Of a stretch of DNA of 64,000 nucleotides, positions 24,913-36,640 are shown in pieces. The stretch is from the NCBI GenBank assembly GCA_963457665.1, contig OY735212.1, forward strand, positions 15,745,573 through 15,809,572, in the 5' to 3' direction. Source of the stretch: Thysanoteuthis rhombus. Its lineage: Eukaryota; Mollusca; Cephalopoda; Oegopsida; Thysanoteuthidae. Made by a program: the position numbers and the translations under genes. Position 1 is the first letter of the stretch. The number at the start of each line of letters is the position of its first letter. The notes below the pieces were generated by a model, which made no database searches, was not told the origin of the DNA, and saw only the letters and a list, made by a program, of their open reading frames with translations.

Positions 24913-27900
24913 GAAAGTTCTGAAATAAAGATATTACTTAGGTAGTCAAGATGGGTAGTTTGCGGAAAATGCTCCTCCCCCACTATATATGGCCATACTC
25001 AATGATGAACCTATAACAGGCAGCTCCAAGAAATCACATATTCATCACATCACACATATGTCTAGAAGGGAAATATGGAGAAAAAATGATAAGTACCGTC
25101 TTCATTTTCTTCAGGCAGAGGCCCAGGTATTGGAGTCTCACCATTTTTTAGGCATTTATGGATGTAAGCAGCTTTCCATTTCGCGTACTTCTTATTTTTT
25201 TCAATCTGGGAAAAAATTTGGAAGAATTTTGAAAATCATTTAGATGCTGCAACAAAAAAAGAAATATGAATAATACATATTCACAGATTACAGATCCCTG
25301 AAGTTAAGCAATGTCAAGGCTGGTCATTGTTAAGATGGGTGGCTGTCTGGGAATACCAGGCGCCATAAACAACAGAAGAGCAATCTCTGAGTCACGTCAT
25401 ATCAAATAATTCGGAAAAAGATATCCAATGCCTCTCTACTAAAGAGTAGGCTTGAGGGTAAATGGTTGTTAAATCATGGCTAGGGGTCACATTTATCCCA
25501 TCTGCAAAATGAGGAGAAACATTGTCATGCCTTAAGATGGGTCAGCTTCCTTGCCTAGACAAAGGTCTTTCCTCTTCAAATCTGTCATTCAAAAGAATAT
25601 ATTGCTTACTGCACTGTTGCATAGTAACAGGTTTTTTAGGTTTCGGCAATTAGTAATAAAGACTTCTTTTTGAATCCAGCCATAGACTGAAATAATAATG
25701 AATTACTAATTCAGGTACAGAAAGGTGAATAAAGGGACTAAAGAGGTCTATGCCAACAAATACCTAAATATATAAGGAATAAATTGAATACTAGAGATAG
25801 GATTACATCATTTGTTACATCTATATATATTTATTTTACAAAAAATATTAAATAAAATTGAATTAAGTCTTAGAGACAGGATTTTCTCAATCTTGAAAAA
25901 AAAGGAAGACTAGAAAGACAGATTTTTCACTTCAATGTACTCATTTAATTATTCTTTTGTTATCATTTTGTCTTTTTTATGCGTTTTTGGTGAGAGAAAT
26001 TGTTTAGCAATAGTACAAAAATATATATTTATAAATACATCCAATGGTGTACCCGTCTTTAACATTTTATTCAATTCCATTAAATACTTTTTTGAAAATA
26101 TATATAAATGAATATAACAGAGGTGTAATCCAGTCTTTAATATTTAATTTAATCTTAATAAACTTGGATCAATCTAGGCAATCTAATCCAGTGGCATATT
26201 TTGACAAATATTTTTAGTTACCTGATTTCATACATGGCTAAATCGGCTGGTGACCATTAGCAAAAGATTGCAAGAATACTGTCTATCAGTTCATGTTGTA
26301 TCCTTGTTGGATAGCAGGTACTGGAATCTGAGGAGAGCTCTTAAGGGTGCTGTGGCCAAAACAAGTTTCATAATGGCAGCTCTTTACAATCATTATACTG
26401 GTAGGAGTAGATAACTCTTCGACTTTTTTTTCTTTCCATTAATTTTAGTGGGTCTAGTGATTATTTCCACCCTAGCAATAATTCCGGAGTGCAAAGGGAG
26501 GTAACTATATAATTGTGTGGCTAAGTTCAGATTATTACCCCCTCGGTTTGACTAACATTTTGAGGACTAACATAGATTTCCAAATTATTCAAAATTTCTT
26601 CAATAGACAATAAGAAAATTTATGTACAATTTAATCACAAACTAAATCTACTGATTTCTCACAAGTTTTCCCTATTATTTTCTTGTGTTTTTGTACTTGA
26701 TATTTTTTGATAAAGATGGCAAGACTGAGGATGTTTTATAGCTTTGCCTTGGCAATGGTTTATTTTCTGTTTACTTATGTGAAGAGAGAGAGAAAGGAAA
26801 ATAGAAAAATAATCACAAGTCAAAAATTAGAAAGAAGGTTTCAGAATGAAATGAAAAATTTTTATAAAGTGGGAAAAATGTGGATGATCAAAGTGTTGAG
26901 AATTGGAAAATCCTAAGAATGAAGAGCAGAAAAAATGAATCATAATTAATCATTTTTAACTAACATTTTACTTCATCTTGATTTTTTTTTTTTTTTTTAA
27001 TCAAACCTTGACTCAAGCTGTTGATTTACAGCAGAAGGTAAACAGCATAGGTCAGAAATGAAGAATAAGTTGGTGATGCTTGATTCTATATTTCTTATCC
27101 ATGCGGTGGATCAACAGCTTGGGTTTAATAATGATGAAAAACAGCTAAAAAACTTTTTTTAAAAGCAGTCAAAAATTGATAATGATGGTTTACAATATTT
27201 TGCCTAATAAAATGACATTGTTACCTCCCTTTGCCGTCGGAATTATCTCAAGAATGGTATCTCTTCTCCTAATTTCGTCAAATGTAAGGGAGATTACTCA
27301 CTGTAATCCAGTCTCATGGCTTAAAAGCAGATGTAAACAGCCAATTCTTGAACTGGTGAATAATTCACCAAAGGATGAATGAAATTACTTTGGGGATGAA
27401 TGAAACTAGAAAGGTGAATTATTCAATTTATTCTGGTATTCACACTTTTTCTATACTTGAAAATGTAATTTTCATGATAAACATATACAATGAGAAAACA
27501 TTTTTAAGAATCTGATTCCAAGACTGCTGGTCAACAACTTGATGTGAACTAGAAAAATCAAAAAGATTTTTCTATACTTATTTTTGTCACTCCTGGTTTG
27601 CTTTACATATTCATATAAAACAAGCACTCAAGAAATGAACCAATTGATGTTTTTTACTCATAATTCAAAATGAATTATGTATAATATGAGGCACAAAGAA
27701 TAAGACGAAAATGACTGAAGACAAGAAATTTAGTTGCTGATTAGTGAAATTTTGTGATAAAGATTCAAGGGTTAAAGATACTGAAATAGTTTAAGCAGCA
27801 CTACTATAAACTATTGGGCTGTTTTGTACTAGCTTGAAAATTAAATGAAACTTGGACTTAACATGTACAACATTCAATAAGTGAAAAAAAATGGTGTTGA

Positions 27901-30900
27901 AATTCAACTTTACTAAATAAGGACATGGCCAAAAAAAAAAAAAACAAAAGCTTGAGCTGATATGTAAAACATTCTAATAAATCAAATGAAAAAAATGTTC
28001 CAAGAATTGATCTACTCGGGCAAACGAGGATGGGTGACCCAAATATCTTATAAATATCATTACATTCTTACCTCTTCATCCATTTCACCAAAAACAGAAA
28101 CAACATCAAACAACAACCCAGCGGTGTAAAAAGACTTTACTACATTTCTGTAAGAAAGAAAAAAAAAAAGAGAGAGATCCATTAAACAAGCAATATCATT
28201 CCTTTCACGGAATCTTTTGAATTCTTTCTTGTTTGAGTTAACAACACAATGTTTCAGCCAATGCTTGTTCTAGTGAATAATCCGAATCTGACGGTGGTAC
28301 ACAGAATTTTTTTTCCTTCAATGGTAGCAACACTTACAATGCAGGATTAGGATTTTTCCCTCTTCTTCTGTTGCTAGGCTAGGATTTCCATACCTTATTC
28401 CTTTTGAGCGGCAGAAGACAGGTTGAATTCCGCACTTGTGTGACTTAATCACTCAGTCGACAGTTGATGTGTGACGCTGTTTTGATTTTTCTCAGTTTTC
28501 AACAGCATTCTTCGTCTATAATCTGGACTTCTTTCCAGTGAGGGTAGTGTTTGTCTTTCTCTCTCCAGCCTCCCCAAACCTTTCTATCTCACTTTAGATA
28601 ATAGCCTTTTTATGCCCCTCAGGTTAGACTTTGTTATAAGCATTGCTATCATTGGAGGAAAAAATCTTTTTAGCACCATCACGTTTGGATAATTCACCTG
28701 AACAAGGCTGTTAAATGGATCAGACAAAATGTTGTGTTAGTTATACGACCAACAAGAAGCAATTCAATCATCTGATAAAAATCTTTGAATATTAATGACT
28801 CTTGTCGAAACATATAGACAGTATTTTCTTGACTACTTGTATGTAAATTTCATATTGTCATACAAGACACATTAGCATGAACCTAATGTCTATGGCAATA
28901 CGCTCAGAAATAAAAAAAACAATGGTGAGAATCGAATTTACTTATTTCCGATCACGCAGTTTACTTATTGTAATCAAAGACAAAGCTGTGATAAAAGCGC
29001 AACTAAAAATCAGAATCAATAATGAAAATATTGTGTTACAATAATTCATCCAGTAATAAGAATAAAGTATGAATCATCTAAACAAGTGCATCTTGCAGCA
29101 CTATAGATCAGGCTGCATGGAGATCCTTTCTTTCCTCACAGATATTACATATTACACATGGAGAGGGTTAGAGAATAAATCAGCCATGTTACCATCAAAG
29201 ATGGGAAGAAAAGATAATTCATTCCTTTACAAAATAATTCAATCAAAGGTTTGGTAATACACTATCAGACCTTTTATCCAGCTTCCAGAAAACCAGAAAT
29301 TGAAGTGGCCCTCTATAAAGTAGCCACTCAAGTGGAAGGCAAGAATGGGAAACTTGACTCTTAAATTCATTGACCATATGCAACCATTTTTATTAACAGT
29401 GGAACTCTTCAATAAACAGAATTAAAAATAATGGAAGTCTTCTGTGAATAGAATGAGAAAAAAATTTAGAAAATTCACCAAATGGTCAAAAGGGGGAAGA
29501 TTCCAATTAGAAGTTATTTCATTTGATAATGACATTCACTTTATTTATAAATTCAAGAGTTAAATTAAATTGAGGCTAACAGGGCAAAAGAAAGAAGGGA
29601 GCTATTTATTTGGGCAGACCAGCTGAGATAGGGCAGGAGGGCAGCAAATAGCAAGGAGAGAGAAGATGCAGACTGTGGCAGAGACACATCAGCCCAGGAT
29701 CAATCTCAAAAAAATGTAGAACTTGGTTGAATAAAGCAGGCTAGTGGGCTCGGAGTGGGAAGCAAATATTGAATTACTGGAGTCAGAGTTGGTAAAAATG
29801 AGCCGACCCTGAAAAAGTCGGAATCAAAAGGCTTTGTGTACCAACTCTACAACAATGATGAAGACAAAGTCATGAAATCAAAAACAATTATTGGGTTAGT
29901 TGGAATCAAAAGGTTTTGTGAAGAGACTCCACAGCATCGGAACAAACCTTCCTAGGAATAAAAATATTCATAAGCCAAAGACAAAAAGAAAACTAACTTG
30001 TCAAATTCTCCAGCTCTGTCTTTGTTATCCGCATAGAGGAACAATTTCAGGGCATAGTTTTCCAAATGAGCCTGACCCACAGTTTCATTCTGAATTGCTT
30101 CATTCTCACCTAAATTTGCTTTCATCTGGAAAAAGAAATCAAAATCAAACAGAAGAGATGAAAACTGACGAAGGAAAAATTATTACTTCAAAAAGGTGCA
30201 ATAAAGCAGGAACTGCTTCATGATTCAACTATAATTAATGTGTTGAAACACAAGACAAAAGAATTGTATCATTATCTACTTGTTTGTACAAACATTAGAC
30301 TTTCTGATTATTATACATTCTTCTCATATCTTTCATTCTTTCTCTTCTCCCTTCCCACATACTTCTCTCGCCTTTTGTCTGGTTGCGATCACTAACAAAG
30401 ATAAGAATTTTCAAAAAAAAAAACATGGGCATAAACTAGTGACCAATTCAACTTGAACTTACACTGCATAGTGACCCCCCCCCCTCAACTAAAAACCTAT
30501 TTTAGTGGGGAATTTAAAAAAAAAAAAAAAATGAAAAAGGGAAACGTGTGTGCAAAACTCAGTTTTAATCATGAACAGTTAGGGCTGGGCAAAGTTTGGA
30601 CAGATAGATACATATATATGACAGAACACATGAATGACCTACACCCAGCAAGTTATTAAATGGACCTGTTGTGGGTAGCAGTAATAACGGCAAATATATT
30701 AGCTTCATTTGTTTTTGTGTGTTGGTATAATTAATATGGATACATTCTATAGATAACACAGTGAGTGCAAAAAGTATCTGGTAGAGTTCAAAAAGTTCAT
30801 TCTAACATCTTTACACTAATTCAAAACTGACTGAATTCAGACTAAAGATTTAAAAATACAAAATAGAAAAAAATATTGAAAGAAGATTCAACATTAAAAG

Positions 30901-33900
30901 TTATGCACAGGAATAAAAAATCTTTGGTCCAAATTTTGATGAATTTTGAAAGTGTATAAGTATGCTAACATTTTGAAATGTATTGCTTGCTTTTTGTACC
31001 CAAGGTAAATTATTGTAAACCCTCTTATAAACGAACCGATCGCTGGATTTGAGCAATATAAGACAAAAGCTGTTGATTTCAAATATTTTGTCCACAAGGA
31101 TTCATTCAAACAAATGTCATAAAAAATACTTTTCTATGTAGTAAAGTAGTATGAACTCTATTGACTGAATCTGACCTTTGTTTTTTCTAGAAATTTTTTC
31201 ATTTTTGAAAAGAAAACTTCTATAGGAGGTGTAAGATGCGTGCATGCATGACCATATAAAATCTATAAAATCTATGTGCTTTAATTATATAGAAAAAGTT
31301 TTTTCCAGCCATAGTGAAGAGGCATCTTGTAAGTTTTTACCCAAAATTAAATAGTGCACAATTTATTATTCCACATAACCGTCTGATATTGTACATCCAA
31401 AGGCTGACCATTGCCATTTACAAGACCACATTGTTTCACAAAATATGGATCCTGACTCAAGTTCTCTTAATGGTCAATCTCACTCTTCTTCAGTCATAAT
31501 CGTGAACTTTCATTTTTTCCCTGCTTATACAATGAAGGCTATTTTGATCTGAACATGCTCCAGTGATAAGATTGTGGTTTATATCATGATTTGATTGTAT
31601 CAACCTTTCTACTTCACAACAAAATGAAAATCAATAATTAACTATTAAATCTGAATAATTATTTCCTGATGGATGGTTTGTATACAGAGCAGTCTTGGTT
31701 TCAAAAACATTGATCTGAATCTATGTTGAGTCTTGAATTGGACAATTTTGAATGTCCGATTGATTTGAATTCATATTAGACATACAGAGCTGAAATCGAA
31801 CAATATGTCAGTAAATCAAATTAGTCTTATCTCCCTTATCTATAAACAGTTTATATTCTCTCACAATGTTTTTTATCTTAGCACTGAGTCATGTATGCAT
31901 TTGGGCTATTCTTATGTTTTGGAGCTATTTTGCTTTCTTTTATACATAAATCAGTAACAACGGACAATCAGCATGAGCAGACATCAACCTCCACCCTCTA
32001 TTAGTCAGTTAATAAGAGGGTTTACAGTACTTCAACAAAATTACAAACTTCAATCACAGAAACATATGCAAGAGTTATGATGTTATCTTGGTTGTCAACA
32101 TCCCAGTGGAATTTCCACAGATCCAGATAGTAATTAATGATCTTACCTTTTCTTGCACATCCATAAGAGACATCAAAAAGGTCCTACATTCAGGAGATTT
32201 TTTATCAATCTCCATTGCTCTTTGGAGGGCATAGAGACGACCTTTACAGAAAAGACAAAATAGCGAAGTTATCATTGAAAGTGTAGAAAGCTTAAGATAA
32301 ACAAGAACCAAGAGTTCAATGAAACGTCCACCATAAAGTTTGGAAGCCATTGTTGCAAGATCAGAAGAGAAGAATATAATTTAAGGTATGAAGCACCTTA
32401 TCAAGGAGCACTTTTCTAACAAGTTTCAAGTAGATCTGACTAAAAGAGCTGAGAAAATCAATTCTAAAACGAAGTTTAAACACCATTATTGCGAGACCAT
32501 GTGACCCTGAATTTTTATAAGTAAGAAGCATTCTATCAAGGGACACCTTTCTACCAAGTTTCAAGTAGATCTGACTTGAAACAGCTGAGAGACTATCTGT
32601 GGATTGACCGACTGACCTCTCACATAGATGCTTGGACGGCTCTAAAGATTTCTGTCCATTTTAATGGTAAATAGTAGCACTATCATTACCACAGGAATTT
32701 GTTATAACACGGAAGTTGAGGTCCAAGAAAGCCAATTGCATTGTAACCAAGCCACAATGAATATGGGTGGATATGGGCTATATTCAAGGGTGGACAATCG
32801 GAGAAAGATGGCAAACATCATCTATGGTATTAAAACTAAGTGGGTTTTGAACATATTTTTATACACTATGGGAAAAAAGGGAAAAAAAAACAATTGTTTT
32901 CTTTTAAATATCCAAATTTCTAAGGAGATAACATGGATCTTTAAAAAAATCAAGATTGCTCCCCTTACATAATAAACCCAATCTGCGAGATATCTCATTA
33001 TATATATTCAAATATTCCAAATAATTCGGGTCCAAGGCAATGCAGATAATGAGCACTCAACCTTGATTCTTACTGAGCGTCCCATAAATTTGTCCCTCTA
33101 CCAAAACTAAGCTTGATGAATAAGAAAAATACCTATTCATCCTCAAACGGTAAACAGTGCACTAGATGACTCAACACCTAGTACGATGATCTGGAATATT
33201 TGGAAAGGTATAGAAAGGCATTTGTCTTCATCTTATCACAACTCAACTCAGGCCATCAATCTAGGGCAGTGAATAAACAGCATGGATCAGATGTAAAGAA
33301 TAAACTCCCTTTAGACTAACTCACATACCTCTAACCTGAGGGAAGCCAGGTTTAATGCAACTGTTGCTTTACTAACAGCTGACTTGCAGAAGTCCACATC
33401 AAACCTTCAAACCTACTTTCCAGCCTGATATCCCTTATGCAGTGTTTATCATGTTTATGGACTGGTAGAATCAGTTGAGCAATTATTTCATTATAAATAT
33501 TGTTACTTTTATTGAAGCAAAAAACTTTTAATAATGATTTACAATACTTCATCTAATAAAACATAATAAAATTGAATAACAGAAACTGACTTTGAATTGA
33601 TACTAAGTATAGCATAGACGGGATCAGGATAGGGGATGAGTTTAAGGGTTTGATTTGAACTGGCACTTGCCAATGAGTTCCAGTGGCTCAGTGGTATGAA
33701 CAGTCATGCATTATCTGAGCCGTCCTTCGGCATAGAACTTATTTTTTATTCCGATCCATGCAGTTGATTATTAATTTACTCACTGCCGAAAGGGAACTCA
33801 GCCTGATTTCAGCTGCGATAAAAAGCAACAATTAAGATGAAGGTAAATAGTAGAAAGAAATTAGTAAAAATGATTTATAATAGTTAATCTAATATAAATG

Positions 33901-35536
33901 AAATTGAACCAAGCTTTTTTTAGCGTTATTCATAGTTTAGTAAAAGTGTGTCATAAAAAAAAGAAATACTTCGTTTGAGATAAAATCTATAGAATTTGCC
34001 TTTCACATTCAAATTTGATGAAAATATCAACAGGCATTCTTCTAGAATACACACCCATGAGGGCAGTCACCATTGTTAAAAAAAAACAAAAAACTATGGA
34101 TGAAGGGAAAGCATACAAAAAATTAGAATAAACTAACACAAACACAGTTGAATCTGATTCGACATTAAAGCAAAACTACAGAGTATTTATTTAATTCAAT
34201 ACGTAATAGTTAGTATTATTCAGGTAACCATTTTAATAAATCTCTCTATCATTAAAACATCATTATTTATTGCATTTATTTTCAATCATTTTCGACAATA
34301 GTCATTCCGAAAGAATGACGAATAACAAAAAAAAAAAGATATAATAATTTTGATTTAAATTAGGTCTAGTAATTTCTGAAATAAGTACGGACTAAATTCA
34401 CTTCAATCTTAATGCAGACTAATTCAAGTTGATGGTAGCAAAGCCAGTTGCTGTTGGTGACTGACTTAACTTTCAACTATGGGACTCCATAACCCAAAGA
34501 AAAAGTGAAAACTTTACCTTAAAATCATTGACCAACAACGTTTACATCTTACTTCATTAATTTAAAAGGCACCGAATAGAGAAGGTGGGGCTGATCATAC
34601 AATTCCACACCCACTCGATGCTAAAAACTATGAAAAAAACTATCATTTTATTTAATCCAAAGCTCAAACAAAATAATTTATACATTTACTTGTTTTTCTT
34701 TCCGGAATTCTCTCATTTCTTTTCGCTTGTGCAGGGTTAAAAACACCGGATTAACAATCGGGACCACCTTCCCAAAATTGTGCCAGATTTAATTGAATAG
34801 AAAATTAAAGAAGGTAAAAAATAGTATAAGATTTTTTTAAAGATTCGGTCAAAAAATTTCTTTATTTTGACGATTTTTCACATCAGTTGTACGAATGACA
34901 GTAAAAATAACAATAACCTCTCGATACAACCCACACAAATAATCTCTGATTCCAAAAATACATTATAAAATATATAAATTCACAAATATCAATTTAAAAC
35001 AACCAAATAGGCAATATGTATCCATAACAAATAGGATATCAGCCTAATAATTAAAATACATACTTATATATATCAAAAGTAAATTATATTAAAACTCGAA
35101 GCACTATTTTGAGTGTTAGTGTACACTGTATTTATTTACTAGAGTAAAAATACGATCTCGAATATAATGCAACCCCCACTTTTTTTTAGCTGAAAATCAG
35201 TAAATAAATGTATATATATAAACTTTTTTTTCACACTCAAGTATAATGCTATCCCGCCCCCAATTCTGACTCGGATTTTTATATTCAATTTGTTGCATTA
35301 TACACGGATAAATACGTTATTTTGCAAAAGTGATTTTGTTTCTTCCTAGACGAAAACTAAACAGTCACATTTTTCGCTCGAGAAAAAGCTCCCGACATCT
35401 TGAAATGATTGAAAGGAAATATCTTACAGTAATAAGATACAACTTGATCTCTTTTGTCGTGTTCATCAGCAGTTTTTAAATAATGTAGAATTGATTTCAG
35501 GTTAGAAGGAACGACGCCAATCCCACTATTCGCCAT
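20317..35536 (-). CDS. VTA1: VTA1 homologue (LIP5), complete, seven exons
   Basis: VTA1 is the cofactor that binds and stimulates the VPS4 ATPase when it disassembles ESCRT-III at multivesicular bodies, in the cytosol and on endosomes. Seven exons joined by GT-AG introns give one frame of 942 nt, 313 residues (human 307): 35428-35536, 32147-32241, 29998-30125, 28072-28147, 25097-25205, 22111-22386 and 20317-20465. All phases match. Residues 1-145 are the tandem MIT-like N-terminal domain (blocks HDKRDQVVSYYC, HLENYALK, NVVKSFYTA). Residues 173-264 are a low-complexity Pro/Ser/Asn linker encoded by one exon. Residues 265-313 are the C-terminal VPS4-binding and dimerisation domain (KFASSALQYED and NLQKALTLLTTG). 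The start ATG at 35536 has a strong context (ACAAACATGGCG); an upstream in-frame ATG at 35572 is less likely because alignment to the family begins after 35536. Introns hold SINEs and microsatellites. Confidence 0.95.
20541..20866 (-). repeat. Family-A interspersed repeat
   Basis: CAGCATGCCTTGTGGGG, GATCAATTAAAAAATTGG, CACTGCTGGACACAAACCAA, CTCTAGCTTCATTGGTCAG. It lies in the last VTA1 intron, sense to VTA1. Confidence 0.7.
21064..21116. repeat. (CA)n(TA)n microsatellite
   Basis: ACACAC then TATATA; in the last VTA1 intron. Confidence 0.85.
22111..22386 (-). CDS. VTA1: VTA1 exon 6 (linker exon)
   Basis: A 276-nt exon coding the whole Pro/Ser/Asn/Gln-rich disordered linker, residues 173-264. 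The phase is 1 at both ends, so skipping it would keep the frame. The acceptor TTGAAAG lacks the usual pyrimidine before AG; the donor GTAAGT is strong. Confidence 0.88.
22776..22848. repeat. (TA)n(GATA)n microsatellite
   Basis: (TA)n followed by GATA units and TATA; in a VTA1 intron. Confidence 0.85.
23640..23730 (-). repeat. tRNA-derived SINE head
   Basis: The minus strand reads TTAGCTCAATGGTAAGAGCA followed by a degraded B box. In a VTA1 intron, sense to VTA1. Confidence 0.45.
24085..24540 (+). repeat. Family-B interspersed repeat
   Basis: GAGAAAATTAGTTCAGTCTG, CAGTTGCAAATTACACAGAC, AGCAATTTAGAGATTACAG and TTTAAAGCTGTAAAACTTTC recur at 57187-57491 (first three blocks) and inverted at 36334-36640 (last part). 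Flanked by (TA)n on both sides. Confidence 0.6.
24540..24616. repeat. (TA)n microsatellite
   Basis: About 38 TA units. Further (TA)n tracts lie at 23492-23522, 24019-24052 and 24862-24910, all in VTA1 introns. Confidence 0.9.
24636..24720 (+). repeat. tRNA-derived SINE head
   Basis: AATTGGTAAGAGCAACTG followed by CATGTTCAATTTCC resembles A and B boxes. It follows a (TA)n tract; acceptor stem pairing is absent. Confidence 0.5.
25097..25205 (-). CDS. VTA1: VTA1 exon 5
   Basis: Residues 137-172, with KKYAKWKAAYIHKCLKNGET, the end of the N-terminal domain, then the start of the acidic linker (PEENED). The donor is GTACTT, weaker than the others. Confidence 0.92.
25285..25372 (+). repeat. 5S-rRNA-derived SINE head
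   Basis: GAAGTTAAGCAATGTC, AAGATGGGTGGCTGTCTGGG and AATACCAGGCGCC follow the order and spacing of the 5S rRNA internal promoter (A box, intermediate element, C box). Mutations and missing 5S ends exclude a functional 5S gene. It lies in the VTA1 intron between exons 4 and 5, antisense. Confidence 0.75.
27350..27740 (+). repeat. Family-C interspersed repeat, short copy
   Basis: GGATGAATGAAACTAGAAAG, GTCACTCCTGGTTTGCTTTA and AATGACTGAAGACAAGAAAT. In a VTA1 intron, antisense; it lacks the middle part of 9640-10505. Confidence 0.6.
28072..28147 (-). CDS. VTA1: VTA1 exon 4
   Basis: A 76-nt exon finishing K111 and encoding NVVKSFYTAGLLFDVVSVFG and on to residue 136. The acceptor is CTTACAG and the donor GTAAGA. 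Confidence 0.93.
29998..30125 (-). CDS. VTA1: VTA1 exon 3
   Basis: Residues 69-110 plus two bases of K111. It carries GENEAI and HLENYALKLFLYADNKDRAG, the most conserved part of the N-terminal domain. The donor is GTTAGT. Confidence 0.93.
32147..32241 (-). CDS. VTA1: VTA1 exon 2
   Basis: Residues 37-68, RLYALQRAMEIDKKSPECR and on to MDVQEK. The acceptor is CTGTAAAG and the donor GTAAGA; phase 1 in, phase 0 out. Confidence 0.93.
32325..32600. repeat. Tandem duplication, ~137-bp unit
   Basis: Two copies sharing CAAGTTTCAAGTAGATCTGA, AGCTGAGA and TATCAAGG. In VTA1 intron 1, just upstream of exon 2. Confidence 0.65.
35428..35536 (-). CDS. VTA1: VTA1 exon 1
   Basis: Encodes residues 1-36 plus the first base of C37, ending in SYYC before donor GTAAGAT. 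It holds the first helix of the MIT-like domain, with the family block ADEHDKRD. Confidence 0.93.
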
Positions 35537-35708
35537 GTTTGTTGTGTATTGTAGAGAAGAGTTAGTTATCAAGGGAGATAACCCTCATTATCAATTAAAC
35601 AACCTGCTGCAATTGGGCCTGTGGTTCTCAACCTTCTTTGCTCACGACCGCTTTTGACTTGTAATTTACTCACGTGTCCCCTCTTAGCAGTTATAAATAT
35701 AAATATCA

Positions 35709-35737
35709 TCACACACACACACACACGCACACGCACA

Positions 35738-35829
<92 letters not shown>
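35709..35829. repeat. (CA)n(TA)n microsatellite upstream of VTA1
   Basis: (AC)n to about 35738, then (TA)n of about 45 units, ending 290 bases upstream of the VTA1 start codon. The open frames over it are artefacts. Confidence 0.9.
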
Positions 35830-35832
<3 letters not shown>

Positions 35833-35922
35833 GAATGTGGATTCGCTACACAAACTAGCTCATGTTTCTGCTCTCTCTGAGCCTAATCAGATTTGGCAGA
35901 AACATGAGCTAGTTTCTACTAT
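35827..35922. repeat. Perfect inverted repeat (hairpin) next to (TA)n
   Basis: Arms 35852-35871 and 35896-35915 (AAACTAGCTCATGTTTCTGC and its complement) pair perfectly over 20 bases with a 24-base loop. Outer arms 35827-35833 and 35916-35922 (ATAGTAG / CTACTAT) extend the stem beyond an 18-base bulge on the left side. Confidence 0.85.
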
Positions 35923-36084
35923 TTATTTCCAGCTCTACTCTAAAACAACTTAACTTTCATAGTATAAAGTTGAATGTATCGAGCACTCTATGAAATAAAT
36001 CCATCACATATCAGAAGTTGCTTTATATTATTAATATATTATTATATTATGCTATGCTGCTAGCCTGAGCTGTACCATATGTAT

Positions 36085-36107
36085 CATATATATGTGTGTG
36101 TATATAT

Positions 36108-36175
<68 letters not shown>

Positions 36176-36275
36176 CCCGAAACATGTCTTGACCATTGAT
36201 AAATAACATTTAAGGATAAATAAACCTAACTTCCAAACGCATTACTCCTGAGTCTATCTCACTCTCTACAGTTCA

Positions 36276-36335
<60 letters not shown>
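36085..36335. repeat. (TA)n and (TG)n microsatellite blocks
   Basis: (TG)/(TA) tracts at 36085-36175 and (TA)n at 36278-36333, separated by about 100 bases of unique sequence (CCCGAAACATGTCTTGACCA). Confidence 0.85.
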
Positions 36336-36338
<3 letters not shown>

Positions 36339-36640
36339 AAAAAGCTTTACAGCTTTAAACAATAAACATTAAAAAGTTCTTCAAAAGTTTTTTGTGTCAC
36401 TTCAGTCACCAATATCCCAATATCTGTCAATGCAATTTATGTAATTTTCCAAAGTGTTTTTTCCCCTTTCTCCTATACTTTGTGATAATGGTACAATATA
36501 TGAATCGTCACTTGTTAGGATCATTACTTGTTACCCATGTAACCATTTTAGGGATTTTAAAAACAAAATATCATGAAACAAACACAACAAATGAAAACAC
36601 AACAAAATTAACATGGCAGTGTTGATCAAACACCATCTCC
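36334..36640 (-). repeat. Family-B interspersed repeat (inverted partial copy)
   Basis: AGCTTTACAGCTTTAAACAA, CACTTCAGTCACCAATATCC and GATAATGGTACAATATATG match the reverse complement of 24330-24540. A (TA)n block abuts it at the left. Confidence 0.6.

Noticed and set aside
35569..35880. Tyr/Ile repeat frames
   Set aside because: Pure translation of (TA)n.
36085..36335. CRISPR-like or satellite array
   Set aside because: Only dinucleotide repeats; no spacer-repeat structure anywhere in this eukaryotic window.
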